Source of the DNA: CBDFNC01 sp965249895
GTDB lineage: Bacteria; Pseudomonadota; Gammaproteobacteria; Enterobacterales; CBDFNC01
Assembly: GCA_965249895.1 (NCBI GenBank)
Contig: CBDFNC010000005.1
Coordinates: 2,170,001 to 2,234,000 of the forward strand
Length of the DNA stretch: 64,000 bases
Reading direction: 5' to 3'
The notes below the pieces were generated by a model. The model was given only the letters and a program-made list of their open reading frames with translations. It ran no database searches and was not told the DNA's origin. Position numbers and translations under genes: made by a program. Positions 29,190 through 37,902 of the stretch are shown in pieces (position 1 is the stretch's first letter; every line of letters begins with the position of its first letter).

Positions 29190-29208
29190 TACCCAAACTA
29201 CTTGGGTA
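29190..29208. repeat. Palindrome sharing its core with a MITE end
   Basis: TACCCAA-ACTAC-TTGGGTA, a 7-bp stem with a 5-base loop, lies in the chbF-chbG gap. Sixteen of its bases (TACCCAAACTACTTGG) also occur in the right terminal repeat of the element at 40783-41045. It may be a solo end or a REP-like relic. Confidence 0.65.
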
Positions 29209-29266
29209 TATGTAATCAGGCTAAGTAAAACAACGGCAGGGACGCCATCATTACAACAGGTGAAAA

Positions 29267-30004
29267 ATGCACGTAATTTTTAATGCCGATGATTTTGGTT
29301 TAACGCCAGGCGTCAATAAAGGGATCGCCACTTCTTGTCTTCAAGGCGTGGTTCGATCTACTACCATGATGGTTGCAATGGAAGGGGAGCAGCACGGCTT
29401 AGGGGTTTTACCGAACGCGCCCTCTTTGGCGGTAGGGCTGCACATGAGGTTAACGTCGGGCAAGCCATTAACCGCTGGCCAAAGCCTTGTTGATAAAGAC
29501 GGGGAGTTCTTTGGTTACGATCAATATTGGGACAACCAAGCTTTCAAACAGGAAGAGATCTACGCAGAAGCATGCGCGCAAGTCGAACACTTTCTTTCTA
29601 ATGGTTTATCTCTCAGCCATATTGACGGTCATCACCATGCCCATACGCACCCTAAAGTATTGCCCGTTATCGAAGAGGTTGCGGCGAAATATAAGGTGCC
29701 GTTAAGGGGGAGTCAGGAACTTGGCATTAATAGTAAACAATTAAGATATAGCTTTAGTGATAAGTTTTACGGTGGGGATGTGAGCCTGGAAAACGCGCTG
29801 CACATTGTAAAAAGTCACTTGGGCAGTACGGATGTGTTGGAAATCATGTGTCATCCAGCATTTGTGGATCCACCATTAACTCGCATGAGCAGCTATACAG
29901 CCCTTAGGGAAAAGGAACTTTCAATTTTGACCAGCCCCGTATTAATGGAACAGTTTGATGAGCTTGGCGTAATATTGGGCAATTACTCGATATTAAATCA
30001 ATAA
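29267..30004 (+). CDS. chbG: Chitin-disaccharide (chito-oligosaccharide) deacetylase, YdjC/ChbG family
   Basis: A 245-residue cytoplasmic metal-dependent deacetylase of the YdjC family. NADDFG (residues 6-11) supplies the catalytic Asp pair, GLHMRLTSG the first metal His, and HIDGHHHAHTHPKV the other metal-binding His. The family removes the acetyl group of the non-reducing GlcNAc of chitobiose-6-phosphate so that the GH4 enzyme and the regulator can act. Its presence favours chitobiose over cellobiose as the operon's substrate. ACAGGTG lies six bases before the ATG. It is the last enzyme gene of the operon. Confidence 0.92.
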   Translation: MHVIFNADDFGLTPGVNKGIATSCLQGVVRSTTMMVAMEGEQHGLGVLPNAPSLAVGLHMRLTSGKPLTAGQSLVDKDGEFFGYDQYWDNQAFKQEEIYAEACAQVEHFLSNGLSLSHIDGHHHAHTHPKVLPVIEEVAAKYKVPLRGSQELGINSKQLRYSFSDKFYGGDVSLENALHIVKSHLGSTDVLEIMCHPAFVDPPLTRMSSYTALREKELSILTSPVLMEQFDELGVILGNYSILNQ

Positions 30005-30330
30005 CCCAACCTCTATTCATTAAGAATTAAATAATAGTGACTGCCCAGCTTGCCCCTTACAGTAAGTTCAGCGCTTTTATCGGCAACTTACTATTACATT
30101 AAGTTCAAATAATTTAATTAAAACACACGCGTACTATGTTCGATGTAGAGTCGACACAATGTGATTTTAGAAAGTTGACGATAGTATGTTTAGTCGTCAT
30201 TGAGTTGCCTTTATGAGCATGATTATATCCTGTATAATCTGCTGGATATTGGTGATAATGAATCATCTTCAGCTACTCTGATACGCAAGGGATGAGAGGC
30301 TGTTCATACTATAGGAAAGTCGCACAGAAT
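30005..30330 (+). other. Intergene before the LacI-family regulator
   Basis: No gene is seen. TATAAT at about 30234-30239 is a candidate -10 for the regulator, without a clear -35 at normal spacing. TGACGA and TCGTCA form a 6-bp inverted repeat with a 12-base spacer (about 30177-30200), a possible operator. Confidence 0.35.
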
Positions 30331-31326
30331 ATGGCGAGAATTAAAGATGTTGCGGAATTAGCGGGGGTAAACCGTTCGACGGTTTCACGTATTATCAATG
30401 GCGAAGGCAAATTTCGAGCAAACACGGTTCTAAAGGTTGAACAGGCCATGAAAGAGCTCGACTATCGTCCCAACGCCATTGCTCGCTCGCTTGCTACCTC
30501 ATCATCGAATATGATTGGTTTGCTGGTAAGTTACTATACCGGAGGCTTTTTTGGGGAGATGATGGATCAGGTTCAGGGCGAACTCGATATCCATAAAAAA
30601 TTCCTCATTACCGCGCAAGGTCATCACAGCAAAGAAGGCGAACTCGAAGCCATTCAACGTTTCCGTGATTTACGTTGCGACGGCTACGTATTGAACAGCC
30701 GATATTTAAGTGATGATGATTTGAGAGCGCTGGCCAAACAGCCCACCCCATTCGTTCTGGTTGATCGCGTTGTGGAGGGATTAGAATCCCGCTGTGTGAC
30801 CTTCGATCATCGTTTAGCCAGCAAAAAAGCCGTTACCTATCTCTCGTCATTGGGGCATAAAGTTATTGCCTGTATTACAGGGGAGCCAAATCGCCTGTCG
30901 AGTCAAATGCGCTATCAAGGGTATATCGACGCGCTAAATGAAGCCAAGCTTCCGGTTGAACCTTCTTTGTGTGCGCACGGAAATTATGGCCGTGAAAGTG
31001 GCTACCAAGCCGCCAAAGCGCTTTATGAAAGTCACCCAGAAATGACTGCTTTATTTTCTTGCAGTGAAGACATGATGGCGGGTGCATTACAGCTTTTCCA
31101 TGAAAGAAATATTGCCGTCCCACAGCAAGTTTCGCTTATCAGCTTTGACAGTATTGATCGTTGCGCAAGTTACTACCCTGCTGTTTCCGCCGTTCATTTT
31201 CCAATCAGTGATATGGCCCGTTTGGCGGTCAGATTATTGATGAGTCAAATCAACAAAGAAGCCATTGCCACCAATATACATTTCGATTGCGAACTCAGGA
31301 TCCGATCCAGCGTCAAAGCACTATGA
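30331..31326 (+). CDS. LacI-family transcriptional regulator of the chb operon
   Basis: A 331-residue repressor-type protein. I start it at ATG 30331, which gives the canonical MARIKDVAELAGVNRSTVSRI helix-turn-helix; an upstream in-frame ATG at 30292 has no proper ribosome site. The hinge (YRPNAIARSL) leads into a periplasmic-binding-protein-like sugar domain (IGLLVSYYTGG ... SCSEDMMAGAL ... SLISFDSID). It sits directly after the chb genes on the same strand, as in Vibrio, where a LacI-type gene closes a IIB-IIC-IIA-hydrolase-deacetylase cluster. The likely operator is GCAACCGGTTGC at 25550. The inducer is probably the phosphorylated or deacetylated disaccharide; this is inference. Confidence 0.88.
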   Translation: MARIKDVAELAGVNRSTVSRIINGEGKFRANTVLKVEQAMKELDYRPNAIARSLATSSSNMIGLLVSYYTGGFFGEMMDQVQGELDIHKKFLITAQGHHSKEGELEAIQRFRDLRCDGYVLNSRYLSDDDLRALAKQPTPFVLVDRVVEGLESRCVTFDHRLASKKAVTYLSSLGHKVIACITGEPNRLSSQMRYQGYIDALNEAKLPVEPSLCAHGNYGRESGYQAAKALYESHPEMTALFSCSEDMMAGALQLFHERNIAVPQQVSLISFDSIDRCASYYPAVSAVHFPISDMARLAVRLLMSQINKEAIATNIHFDCELRIRSSVKAL

Positions 31327-31363
31327 CTAAGCGTCTTTGTAGTAATTGCTACTCACGGTTTGG

Positions 31364-31498
31364 ATGTTGCTAATGCTTGAGCATCTGGTTCCCTATCGAC
31401 CTGGCAATCATTTAAGGGATGTAAAGGCGCTCACTCAAGCGATGAAACAGACATCTGCCTATTCCAGCCATAGTGATTTCGAAAAAACTCCATATTAA
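31364..31498 (+). CDS. Short ORF of unknown function (44 codons), possible gene remnant
   Basis: After three stop codons a frame opens at 31364 (or ATG 31373) and ends at TAA 31496-31498. The product contains VPYRPGNHLRDVKALTQAMK and ends SDFEKTPY. The composition looks protein-like, but there is no ribosome site and I recognise no family. It may be the tail of a gene broken at the boundary of the chb island, or chance. Confidence 0.2.
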   Translation: MLLMLEHLVPYRPGNHLRDVKALTQAMKQTSAYSSHSDFEKTPY

Positions 31499-31550
31499 TA
31501 AGCAGTCATATCCAAGCAAATCTTGTTTTTCACGACGTCAAATTCACCAG

Positions 31551-31582
31551 AGTATTACTTTCCCCTATGAGATAGGTATAAT
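31551..31582 (+). promoter_or_regulatory. Promoter of the LuxR-type gene, with the AGTATTACTTT motif
   Basis: TATAAT at 31577-31582 is a perfect -10. The segment AGTATTACTTT (31551-31561) occupies the -35 region and contains the odd-centred palindrome AGTA-T-TACT. The same 11 bases recur upstream of the histidine kinase gene at 32584-32594. Confidence 0.55.
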
Positions 31583-31620
31583 TATCTTTTGGCTTAAATA
31601 AATTGTGGTTCGCTAACTGA

Positions 31621-32424
31621 ATGAAAGATATTGTAAGCAAACTCGACGAGATCAAGGCATTAGTGAATGAGCAGGCCGAACTCGAACGCAAGTTAGCGAT
31701 TTACAGTATCGCACTGTTAAAAAACGATATTTACCTTATCGCGTTCGATTCCAGCTCACGGATTATTTTTCAAAACTACCCCTCTATCGATCACGCCCAA
31801 TCGCTGCAAGATTTCAGCTTCTTGCTGGGAGAGCAAAATATCACCCTGCTATCAAGTCTGTTGTCCAGTAATGTACAAAGCTTGGATCAACTGAAACTAA
31901 CCTACAATGAGCTGGCATTTAACCTCACTTTGGTAGAGCCTGAGCTTTGGTATATACAGGTCGAATCAGAGAAACAGGAAAGTCAGCCGCAAACGGATGA
32001 CTTTCATCATTTTCAGGCGCTGGCGCAAACTTTCACCGAGCTTAATTCCTGGCGGGAAAAAGGCAGCATCGACGAATTTATTGAGCAGATTAATAGCGAA
32101 CACTTGCCAAAAATCCGGGATGCCAAAGCACAAATTCAAGATCCGATACTTAAAATGTGTCTGGATATTGTCGAAAACAGTGTTGTCCAGGTAACCGATT
32201 CCGATGCCGGGGTCGACGCTAAACTGTATGAATTATTAACCCCCTCTGAAGTGCAAATCGCCAAGTTTATCCGTATGGGTTTATCCACCAGCGAAATAGC
32301 GCACACCCTGAGCATCGCCGGAAAAACAGTGGAGAACCACAGAAACAGCTTAAGGAATAAGCTGGGCCTCACTAATAAAGGGGTTAATTTAAGAAACTAC
32401 CTGGTGAGCCTGAAAGAAGGTTAA
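31621..32424 (+). CDS. LuxR-type transcriptional regulator with an N-terminal PAS-like domain
   Basis: A 267-residue protein. An N-terminal helix (residues 5-35) leads into a PAS-like fold (about 30-130), then a linker, then a LuxR-type helix-turn-helix at about 205-265 (LTPSEVQIAKFIRMGLSTSEIAHTLSIAGKTVENHRNSL, shown here only in outline of its family pattern). The stop codon immediately upstream of ATG 31621 fixes the start even though no Shine-Dalgarno is obvious. The gene stands between the chb island and a two-component system and shares an upstream motif with the kinase gene. The signal and targets are not evident. PAS-plus-LuxR proteins of this kind usually sense a small molecule or redox state. 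Confidence 0.82.
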   Translation: MKDIVSKLDEIKALVNEQAELERKLAIYSIALLKNDIYLIAFDSSSRIIFQNYPSIDHAQSLQDFSFLLGEQNITLLSSLLSSNVQSLDQLKLTYNELAFNLTLVEPELWYIQVESEKQESQPQTDDFHHFQALAQTFTELNSWREKGSIDEFIEQINSEHLPKIRDAKAQIQDPILKMCLDIVENSVVQVTDSDAGVDAKLYELLTPSEVQIAKFIRMGLSTSEIAHTLSIAGKTVENHRNSLRNKLGLTNKGVNLRNYLVSLKEG

Positions 32425-32577
32425 TTTATTTTAAGGCTGTTTTATTTAGCGGCTCATACATGGCGCTTAACATTCCCTGCGACAGCCAAAAGTACCAGGT
32501 TAACCATAAATACCGGAATATTTTACTGATTTTATTTATTTGCCTTCATATTCGCATTACTCTGCAACCCCATTTGG

Positions 32578-32594
32578 TATAAAAGTATTACTTT
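32578..32594 (+). promoter_or_regulatory. Promoter region of the two-component operon
   Basis: TATAAA at 32578-32583 is a candidate -10, immediately followed by AGTATTACTTT (32584-32594), the 11-base motif also found before the LuxR-type gene. The kinase ATG lies 21 bases further. A shared regulator is suggested. Confidence 0.45.
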
Positions 32595-32614
32595 TTCAGT
32601 AGAGTAACTCCTGA

Positions 32615-34216
32615 ATGCTGCTGTCCAATCGTTTTTGGCGCACAACCAAATTACAGACACGAATATTTCTCCTGACCATGAGCATGACAGTTGCCAGTCT
32701 TGCATGTTTGGCAGTATTTAGCGCTATAAGCTTAGATTATGCGCTGGAAACTCAAGTTGGTAAGCGCTCGGTAGAAGCAGCTCAGGCCATAGCAACTATG
32801 CCATTGGTGATCCAGGCTGTTGAGAAGCGGGATAAGGGTGCGTTAGCCAGCACTATAGAGCCACTAAGAGCGGAGCTTGGTGCCACCTATATTATTGTGA
32901 CGAATAATAGAGACCAGGCCGACCCTCATTTTTTCCAGATAGCATTTGGTGAGCAAGGGCGAGCTGCTCATCAGCATTCCCTACAAACAGGAAAAAGCTA
33001 TATCGAATTTTCTCAAGATCCGCTTGGACCTTCCATGATAGGTGAGGCCCCTGTTATTAACCATGAGGGTGTAGTGACTGGCTCTGTGATAGTGGATTTT
33101 CTGGAGCTGGATGTGCAAGAGGAACTCGCAGCACATAACTACAAAATGCTGTTTTTTTTCATCTTGGCCATTGCAGCTTGTGCACTTACCTCGAAATACC
33201 TCGCCGCCGGAGTTAAGCGAGCCATATTTAATTTGGAGCCGGAGCAAATTGGCAGGATGTTTAGCGAAATAGACGCCATCGTTGAATCAGTTCGCGAAGC
33301 CCTTATTTCCCTGGACAGGCGCGGAAAAATCACCAAAGTAAATCAACGAACATTTGAGTTGCTCGGACTGAAAGACGATAACGATACCTACCCGTACTTG
33401 CGTCATTTTTTACAAAGAGATGCCCTGGCGCAAGCCTTGAATGGGCGGGAGTCCGTTTGGGATCTGGAAGTCAGCTTTGCTGACAAGGTGTTGCTGGTTA
33501 CCATTACCCCTCTGGTTATCGCAGAAAAATTCAGCGGCCATGTGATAAGCCTGAGGCAAAAAGACGAGTTGGAAAAGCTGAGTCGCGAGTTAAGCAAGAC
33601 ACAAAACTATTCTGAACTGCTCAGGGCCCAAACCCACGAGCATTCCAATAAGTTACACACTATCTATGGCATGTTACAGGCGGGCTCTATTGAAGACGCG
33701 ATGGCGTTAATAAGTAAGGTCAATGAAGATCAGCAGAAACTAATCAGCTGTCTTGTTAAGACTGTCTCCGACCCGGCTATCTCGGGTTTATTAATAGGCA
33801 AATTTAATCGGGCAAAAGAACTCGGCTTATCACTGGAACTGGATATGGACAGCTCTATGAATTATATCGCAAGTGATAAACTACAGGATCGGCTGATCAC
33901 TATTGTTGGGAATATTCTCGACAATGCAATGGAAGCCAGCCTGAGGAAAACAAACAGCCCGAGCATCATTCTCTTATCTATGTCAGATATTGGCAACGAT
34001 TTGATTTTTGAAGTGGAAGACTTTGGGCCTGGCTTTAGCCAGCAAGAAAAGGAGACCGCCTTCAATAAAGGGGGGTCCATTAAAAAAGAGCCGGGACATG
34101 GCTTTGGCCTGTTTTTAGTCAAGTCCGCCTTAGACAAGATAAATGGACTTATAGAAATAGAGAACAAGGCTGCTGGCGGAGCAATTGTCACTGTGTATAT
34201 TCCAAAGGGAGATTGA
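32615..34216 (+). CDS. Sensor histidine kinase, CitA/DcuS/DctS type
   Basis: A 533-residue inner-membrane kinase. Membrane segments at about 17-40 and 178-198 enclose a periplasmic single-Cache-type sensor. A cytoplasmic PAS domain (about 215-315) follows, then the short SpoB-like dimerisation helix with the phosphorylated His341 in RAQTHEHSNKLHTI. The ATPase domain has an N box (NILDNAMEA), a G1 box (VEDFGPGF) and a G2 box (GHGFGLFLVKS). This arrangement is that of the citrate/C4-dicarboxylate sensor family, which mostly detects small carboxylates. Here the neighbours are amino-sugar genes, so the ligand is open. The response regulator starts one base after the stop codon. Confidence 0.92.
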   Translation: MLLSNRFWRTTKLQTRIFLLTMSMTVASLACLAVFSAISLDYALETQVGKRSVEAAQAIATMPLVIQAVEKRDKGALASTIEPLRAELGATYIIVTNNRDQADPHFFQIAFGEQGRAAHQHSLQTGKSYIEFSQDPLGPSMIGEAPVINHEGVVTGSVIVDFLELDVQEELAAHNYKMLFFFILAIAACALTSKYLAAGVKRAIFNLEPEQIGRMFSEIDAIVESVREALISLDRRGKITKVNQRTFELLGLKDDNDTYPYLRHFLQRDALAQALNGRESVWDLEVSFADKVLLVTITPLVIAEKFSGHVISLRQKDELEKLSRELSKTQNYSELLRAQTHEHSNKLHTIYGMLQAGSIEDAMALISKVNEDQQKLISCLVKTVSDPAISGLLIGKFNRAKELGLSLELDMDSSMNYIASDKLQDRLITIVGNILDNAMEASLRKTNSPSIILLSMSDIGNDLIFEVEDFGPGFSQQEKETAFNKGGSIKKEPGHGFGLFLVKSALDKINGLIEIENKAAGGAIVTVYIPKGD

Positions 34217-34217
34217 T

Positions 34218-34922
34218 ATGCATAACGTACTAATAATTGAAGATGATAAGTGCATAGCACAAAACCAACTAAGGTTTTTCGAGAGTGTTGAGAATTTTCA
34301 GGTGGTCGGTATTTCCTACTCGATACAGGAAGCAAGAGCCCAGCTCCGGACCCTAAAGCCGGCACTGGTTTTATTGGACCTTCACCTGCCTGACGGTACT
34401 GGCCTGGAATTACTAACAGAAATCCGCAAGGATTACCTGGAAACAGATGTCATCATTATCACGGCGGCGAAAGAGGTTAACAGCCTGCAGAGCGCCATAC
34501 GAAGCGGCGTATTTGACTATATTATCAAACCCATGCCTTTCAACCGCCTGATGGACACTCTTAACGCTTACGATAAATACATTCGACAAAAGAAACAGCA
34601 GGAGGCTAATCAAGGCTCAGTTGAGTTTGATCAGAACTTTGTCGATCGCCTGTTAGGTAAAGGACAACGCCAGCAGCATAGTGTCACCTTACCCAAAGGA
34701 GTGGATAACAGCACATTAAAGACCATCAAAGCCTACCTCAGTGAGCGAGCTGGCGAGGCATACAACGCCCAACAATTAGGGGAGGTCCTGGGCTTAAGCA
34801 GAACCACGACCAGGCGTTACCTTGAATACCTGGTCTCTCAGAACGAAGTGGAAACCAGGCAGGTATACGGCACCAGAGGCAGGCCAGAGCGGAAATACAC
34901 TTATGTTAGCCGTTCCGACTGA
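34218..34922 (+). CDS. Response regulator, CitB/DcuR type
   Basis: A 234-residue partner of the preceding kinase. ATG 34218 has AAAGGGA eight bases upstream; an earlier in-frame start would lie inside the kinase gene and lacks a ribosome site. The receiver domain holds the acidic pair Asp9/Asp10, phospho-acceptor Asp54 (LVLLDLHLPDGTG), Thr82 and Lys104 (YIIKPM). The C-terminal part is a winged-helix DNA-binding domain (LGLSRTTTRRYLEYL ... GTRGRPERKY). It is the last gene before a strong terminator. The convergent GH3/ABC operon and its GGTATTTA boxes are a reasonable target to test. Confidence 0.92.
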   Translation: MHNVLIIEDDKCIAQNQLRFFESVENFQVVGISYSIQEARAQLRTLKPALVLLDLHLPDGTGLELLTEIRKDYLETDVIIITAAKEVNSLQSAIRSGVFDYIIKPMPFNRLMDTLNAYDKYIRQKKQQEANQGSVEFDQNFVDRLLGKGQRQQHSVTLPKGVDNSTLKTIKAYLSERAGEAYNAQQLGEVLGLSRTTTRRYLEYLVSQNEVETRQVYGTRGRPERKYTYVSRSD

Positions 34923-35142
34923 ACTCAAATCTCCGCCGGCGCTAATCATGAACTTTATGAATTTTATGTTAAAAATGCACAAATATGATATTGCATTGAC
35001 ATTTTATTAACAATAATAGAAATTGTATTCAGTAGCCGAAGGCTGGGTTAGTCTAATGGGCCAGATGAAGATCCCTTACTTCACTACTACAGGAAGAAAG
35101 AAATAATTAAAAGAATAAATCTTGTAAGTGCGTTAATGGAAT

Positions 35143-35176
35143 AGGGTGGACCTACAAAGGGCCACCCTTTTTTATT
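35143..35176 (+). terminator. Rho-independent terminator of the two-component operon
   Basis: AGGGTGG / CCACCCT, 7 bp with a 12-base loop, is followed directly by TTTTTTATTTT. It points along the plus strand and ends at the stop of the convergent GH3 gene. Confidence 0.85.
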
Positions 35177-36796
35177 TTAACTGACTTGTTTAACCGGACT
35201 CCCTCCCCGGCCTTCACATTTTCCGGCCAGCACTCTGGCTGCGGCGATAGCACTGTCAGGGCGCGATGAGAAACTACATAGATAGTGTTTCAGCTGTTTA
35301 TACTTAAGCAACTCATATGGGCTACGTAATCCCATCAGGATCAGGTTGGGGTAAAGCTTCAACATATCGATAACCAAAGCCTGAGCTTCATCCTGGGCAA
35401 AGTCTTCGCCCGGCAAGGGAAAGTTCTCTGTGACCAAGACTAACGTTTGTCGATCCGATAGCTCTGTGGCAGCCAGCTGTTGCGGGTTAAGGAATTGAAC
35501 CTGTTGTGGCTCCAGCTGCTCTTTTAACTCTCCGGCAAAATACTCATAGCCGGGTTTATCCTGATTCGGCCCTATGCCTCTTGGATTCATCAGGTTATGG
35601 TAGGCATGCTCCGGGGTTGCGTTAACCACCACCAGCTGCTCCCCTAACTCGGGTTTACCCCGTACCCAGGCAACCGCCTGTTGGGCTATATCTTGCGCCT
35701 GTTGCTGGTTGGCGGCCCAATCCACATCTTGGTACAAAGTCATGGGCGCCAGCTTTTCCAGCTTAAACCTGGCAATCCTGAATAAGGCATCATCCACCAC
35801 AGATATATCCAGCTCACCTGAGTTCACCGCATCTATGATGCCGTTTATCATCGCCAGCTGCTTATCCAGGTAACTGTCACTGTGATCATAATGCTCTTCC
35901 GACAACATGATCATAGTGATGCCGGCTTTAAGGGCCAACACGGCGGCATCCACAGGTGAATAGTGATGGACGATGGCCCCCATATTCATGCTGTCTGAGA
36001 TAATAATGCCGTCAAAGCCCAACTCATCTCTTAATACTTGCTGTAACAGTACAGGAGACAGAGTGGCAGGATATTCGTTATCCAGCTGGGGATAACGAAT
36101 ATGGCTGGTCATCACCAGATCAACCCCAGCATCAATAGCTGCCGCAAAGGGTTTTAGGTCATTTTCTCTTAGCTCCGCCAGGCTTTTATTCACTTCGGGG
36201 ATCACCCTGTGAGTATCCCCCTGAGTATCTCCATGGCCGGGAAAATGCTTGGCGCACGCCAGAATATTACCCGCATGAACACCTTTTACGGCGGCGGCTG
36301 AATGCCTTGCCACTTCATCAGGGCTATCACCAAAAGCCCGGGTATCGATGATCGGGCTTAGCGGATTAAAGTTCACATCGCAGCAAGGGCCTAAGATGCA
36401 GTTAAAACCCGCATTTCGCATCTCTTCACCGGCCAACTGATACATTTTTTCAGTTAGCGCTCCATCAGACGCGGCCCCCAGCGCCAGGTTACCAGGTCCT
36501 GTGGTGGACTCACCCACCAATACCCCCCAGGCACCTTCCTGATCGACACCATGCAATAGAGGTAAACCGCCACGAGCCTGGATCATTTTATCGAGATCTC
36601 GGGTTAACCGCTGGGCTTCAGCAAAGGTATCGGCATTGTCCTGACTCAGGTAACAACCACCCAAATTATATTTCTCTACCATAGGCGCGGCCCGGGCGGC
36701 ATCCTTGCCGGGAAAAGCCAGGATAAACAGTTGCCCCACTTTTTCTTGCAGAGACAAACCGGCTAGCCACTGTTGTGCTTTCTGCTCAATACTCAT
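35177..36796 (-). CDS. GH3 family beta-N-acetylhexosaminidase (NagZ-like), cytoplasmic
   Basis: A 539-residue glycosidase. Residues 183-196 read KHFPGHGDTQGDTH, the signature of the N-acetylglucosaminidase branch of GH3 with the Asp-His general acid/base dyad (Asp194, His196). The nucleophile is Asp268 in IIISDSMNMGAI. About 170 residues follow the barrel, so it has a second domain that the short NagZ (about 340 residues) lacks. There is no signal peptide: it should act in the cytoplasm on an imported GlcNAc-containing glycoside. Its ATG overlaps the permease stop (ATGA), so the two are translationally coupled. Cell-wall recycling by NagZ is an alternative role, but the operon with a sugar importer favours catabolism. 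Confidence 0.88.
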   Translation of the reverse strand: MSIEQKAQQWLAGLSLQEKVGQLFILAFPGKDAARAAPMVEKYNLGGCYLSQDNADTFAEAQRLTRDLDKMIQARGGLPLLHGVDQEGAWGVLVGESTTGPGNLALGAASDGALTEKMYQLAGEEMRNAGFNCILGPCCDVNFNPLSPIIDTRAFGDSPDEVARHSAAAVKGVHAGNILACAKHFPGHGDTQGDTHRVIPEVNKSLAELRENDLKPFAAAIDAGVDLVMTSHIRYPQLDNEYPATLSPVLLQQVLRDELGFDGIIISDSMNMGAIVHHYSPVDAAVLALKAGITMIMLSEEHYDHSDSYLDKQLAMINGIIDAVNSGELDISVVDDALFRIARFKLEKLAPMTLYQDVDWAANQQQAQDIAQQAVAWVRGKPELGEQLVVVNATPEHAYHNLMNPRGIGPNQDKPGYEYFAGELKEQLEPQQVQFLNPQQLAATELSDRQTLVLVTENFPLPGEDFAQDEAQALVIDMLKLYPNLILMGLRSPYELLKYKQLKHYLCSFSSRPDSAIAAARVLAGKCEGRGGSPVKQVS

Positions 36797-37791
36797 GCTG
36801 ACTCTACCTTCTTAGTTTTGCGCTTTTTAAGCTGGCCCATAGTAAGCGTCACCGCAGCAATAATAATCAGGCCACGGAAAATCATCTGCTGATCTACATT
36901 CAGCCCCATTAAAATCAAACCATTGTTGACCATGCCCATGATAAGGGCGCCGATCACCGAACCAATTACAGTACCTTTACCGCCAAACAAGCTGGTGCCA
37001 CCGATAATCACCGCGGCAATCACCATCATCAGGTCATTTTCTCCTAAGGTGTAACGGGCGCTCTGAAGCCGGCCGGAATAAAGGATCCCCGCCAGGGAAG
37101 CGAGAAAGGCATTTAACATCAACACATAAAGCTTAATTCGATTAACATTAATACCCGAATACATAGCGGAAATCTTGTTGCCGCCGGTAGCCAACACATG
37201 TTTACCAAAACTGGTGTTATTCAGCAGCAGGGTACCCAGCACAGCCACTACTATCATCCACAGAAAAAGCACTGATACCGGACCGATATTGCCCGAGCCA
37301 AAGATATATACGAACAGATCGTTATCGATAGGGATGGATTGCAGGTTAGTGGCCCAGCGGGCGATACCCGTGATGATCCCTGTCATGCCAAGGGTTACCA
37401 GGAAAGATGGGATCCCCACCTTAGTCACGAAGATACCGTTAATAAAGCCGAAGAAGGTGCCTAAACATAAGGCGCCCAGTACCGCCAATATAATACTGTC
37501 CGTGGTTTGCAGTATCAGTGCGGCAGTTATCGCGGCTAAGGCGACTATGGCCCCAAACGACAGATCTATTTCTGCCGAACTTAAGACAAACGTCATTCCT
37601 ATGGCCATAATAGAAATCATCGCCGTTTGCCGGGCGATATTCATCAAATTACCACTACTCAAAAAACCCTTGTCGTACAAAGTAATGGAGAAAAACAGAA
37701 AGATCGCGATAAAGACCAGATAGATAACATAATCTCGCCAGGGGAAATTAAACCCTAGTGGAGACTTCTCAGCTTTAGTACCCATATTCAT
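36793..37791 (-). CDS. Sugar ABC transporter permease, RbsC family
   Basis: A 332-residue inner-membrane permease of the ribose/xylose/galactose (CUT2) importer class, with about nine to ten hydrophobic segments. It carries the family's conserved cytoplasmic loop (GINVNRIKLYVLMLNAFLAS pattern) and GGTSLFGGKG. CUT2 systems have one permease that forms a homodimer, one fused ATPase and one binding protein, exactly the set found here. The stop overlaps the GH3 start by four bases. It is 111 bases downstream of the ATPase gene. Confidence 0.9.
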   Translation of the reverse strand: MNMGTKAEKSPLGFNFPWRDYVIYLVFIAIFLFFSITLYDKGFLSSGNLMNIARQTAMISIMAIGMTFVLSSAEIDLSFGAIVALAAITAALILQTTDSIILAVLGALCLGTFFGFINGIFVTKVGIPSFLVTLGMTGIITGIARWATNLQSIPIDNDLFVYIFGSGNIGPVSVLFLWMIVVAVLGTLLLNNTSFGKHVLATGGNKISAMYSGINVNRIKLYVLMLNAFLASLAGILYSGRLQSARYTLGENDLMMVIAAVIIGGTSLFGGKGTVIGSVIGALIMGMVNNGLILMGLNVDQQMIFRGLIIIAAVTLTMGQLKKRKTKKVESA

Positions 37792-37902
37792 TCCTTGCCG
37801 TTATGCTGACCAGGCAAATCAGTTACCTTCGCCAGCCTTTAATATATCTTTACAAACCAGGATTAAACGACTAATCCTTAGCCCTTCAATTCTCAAATAC
37901 GG

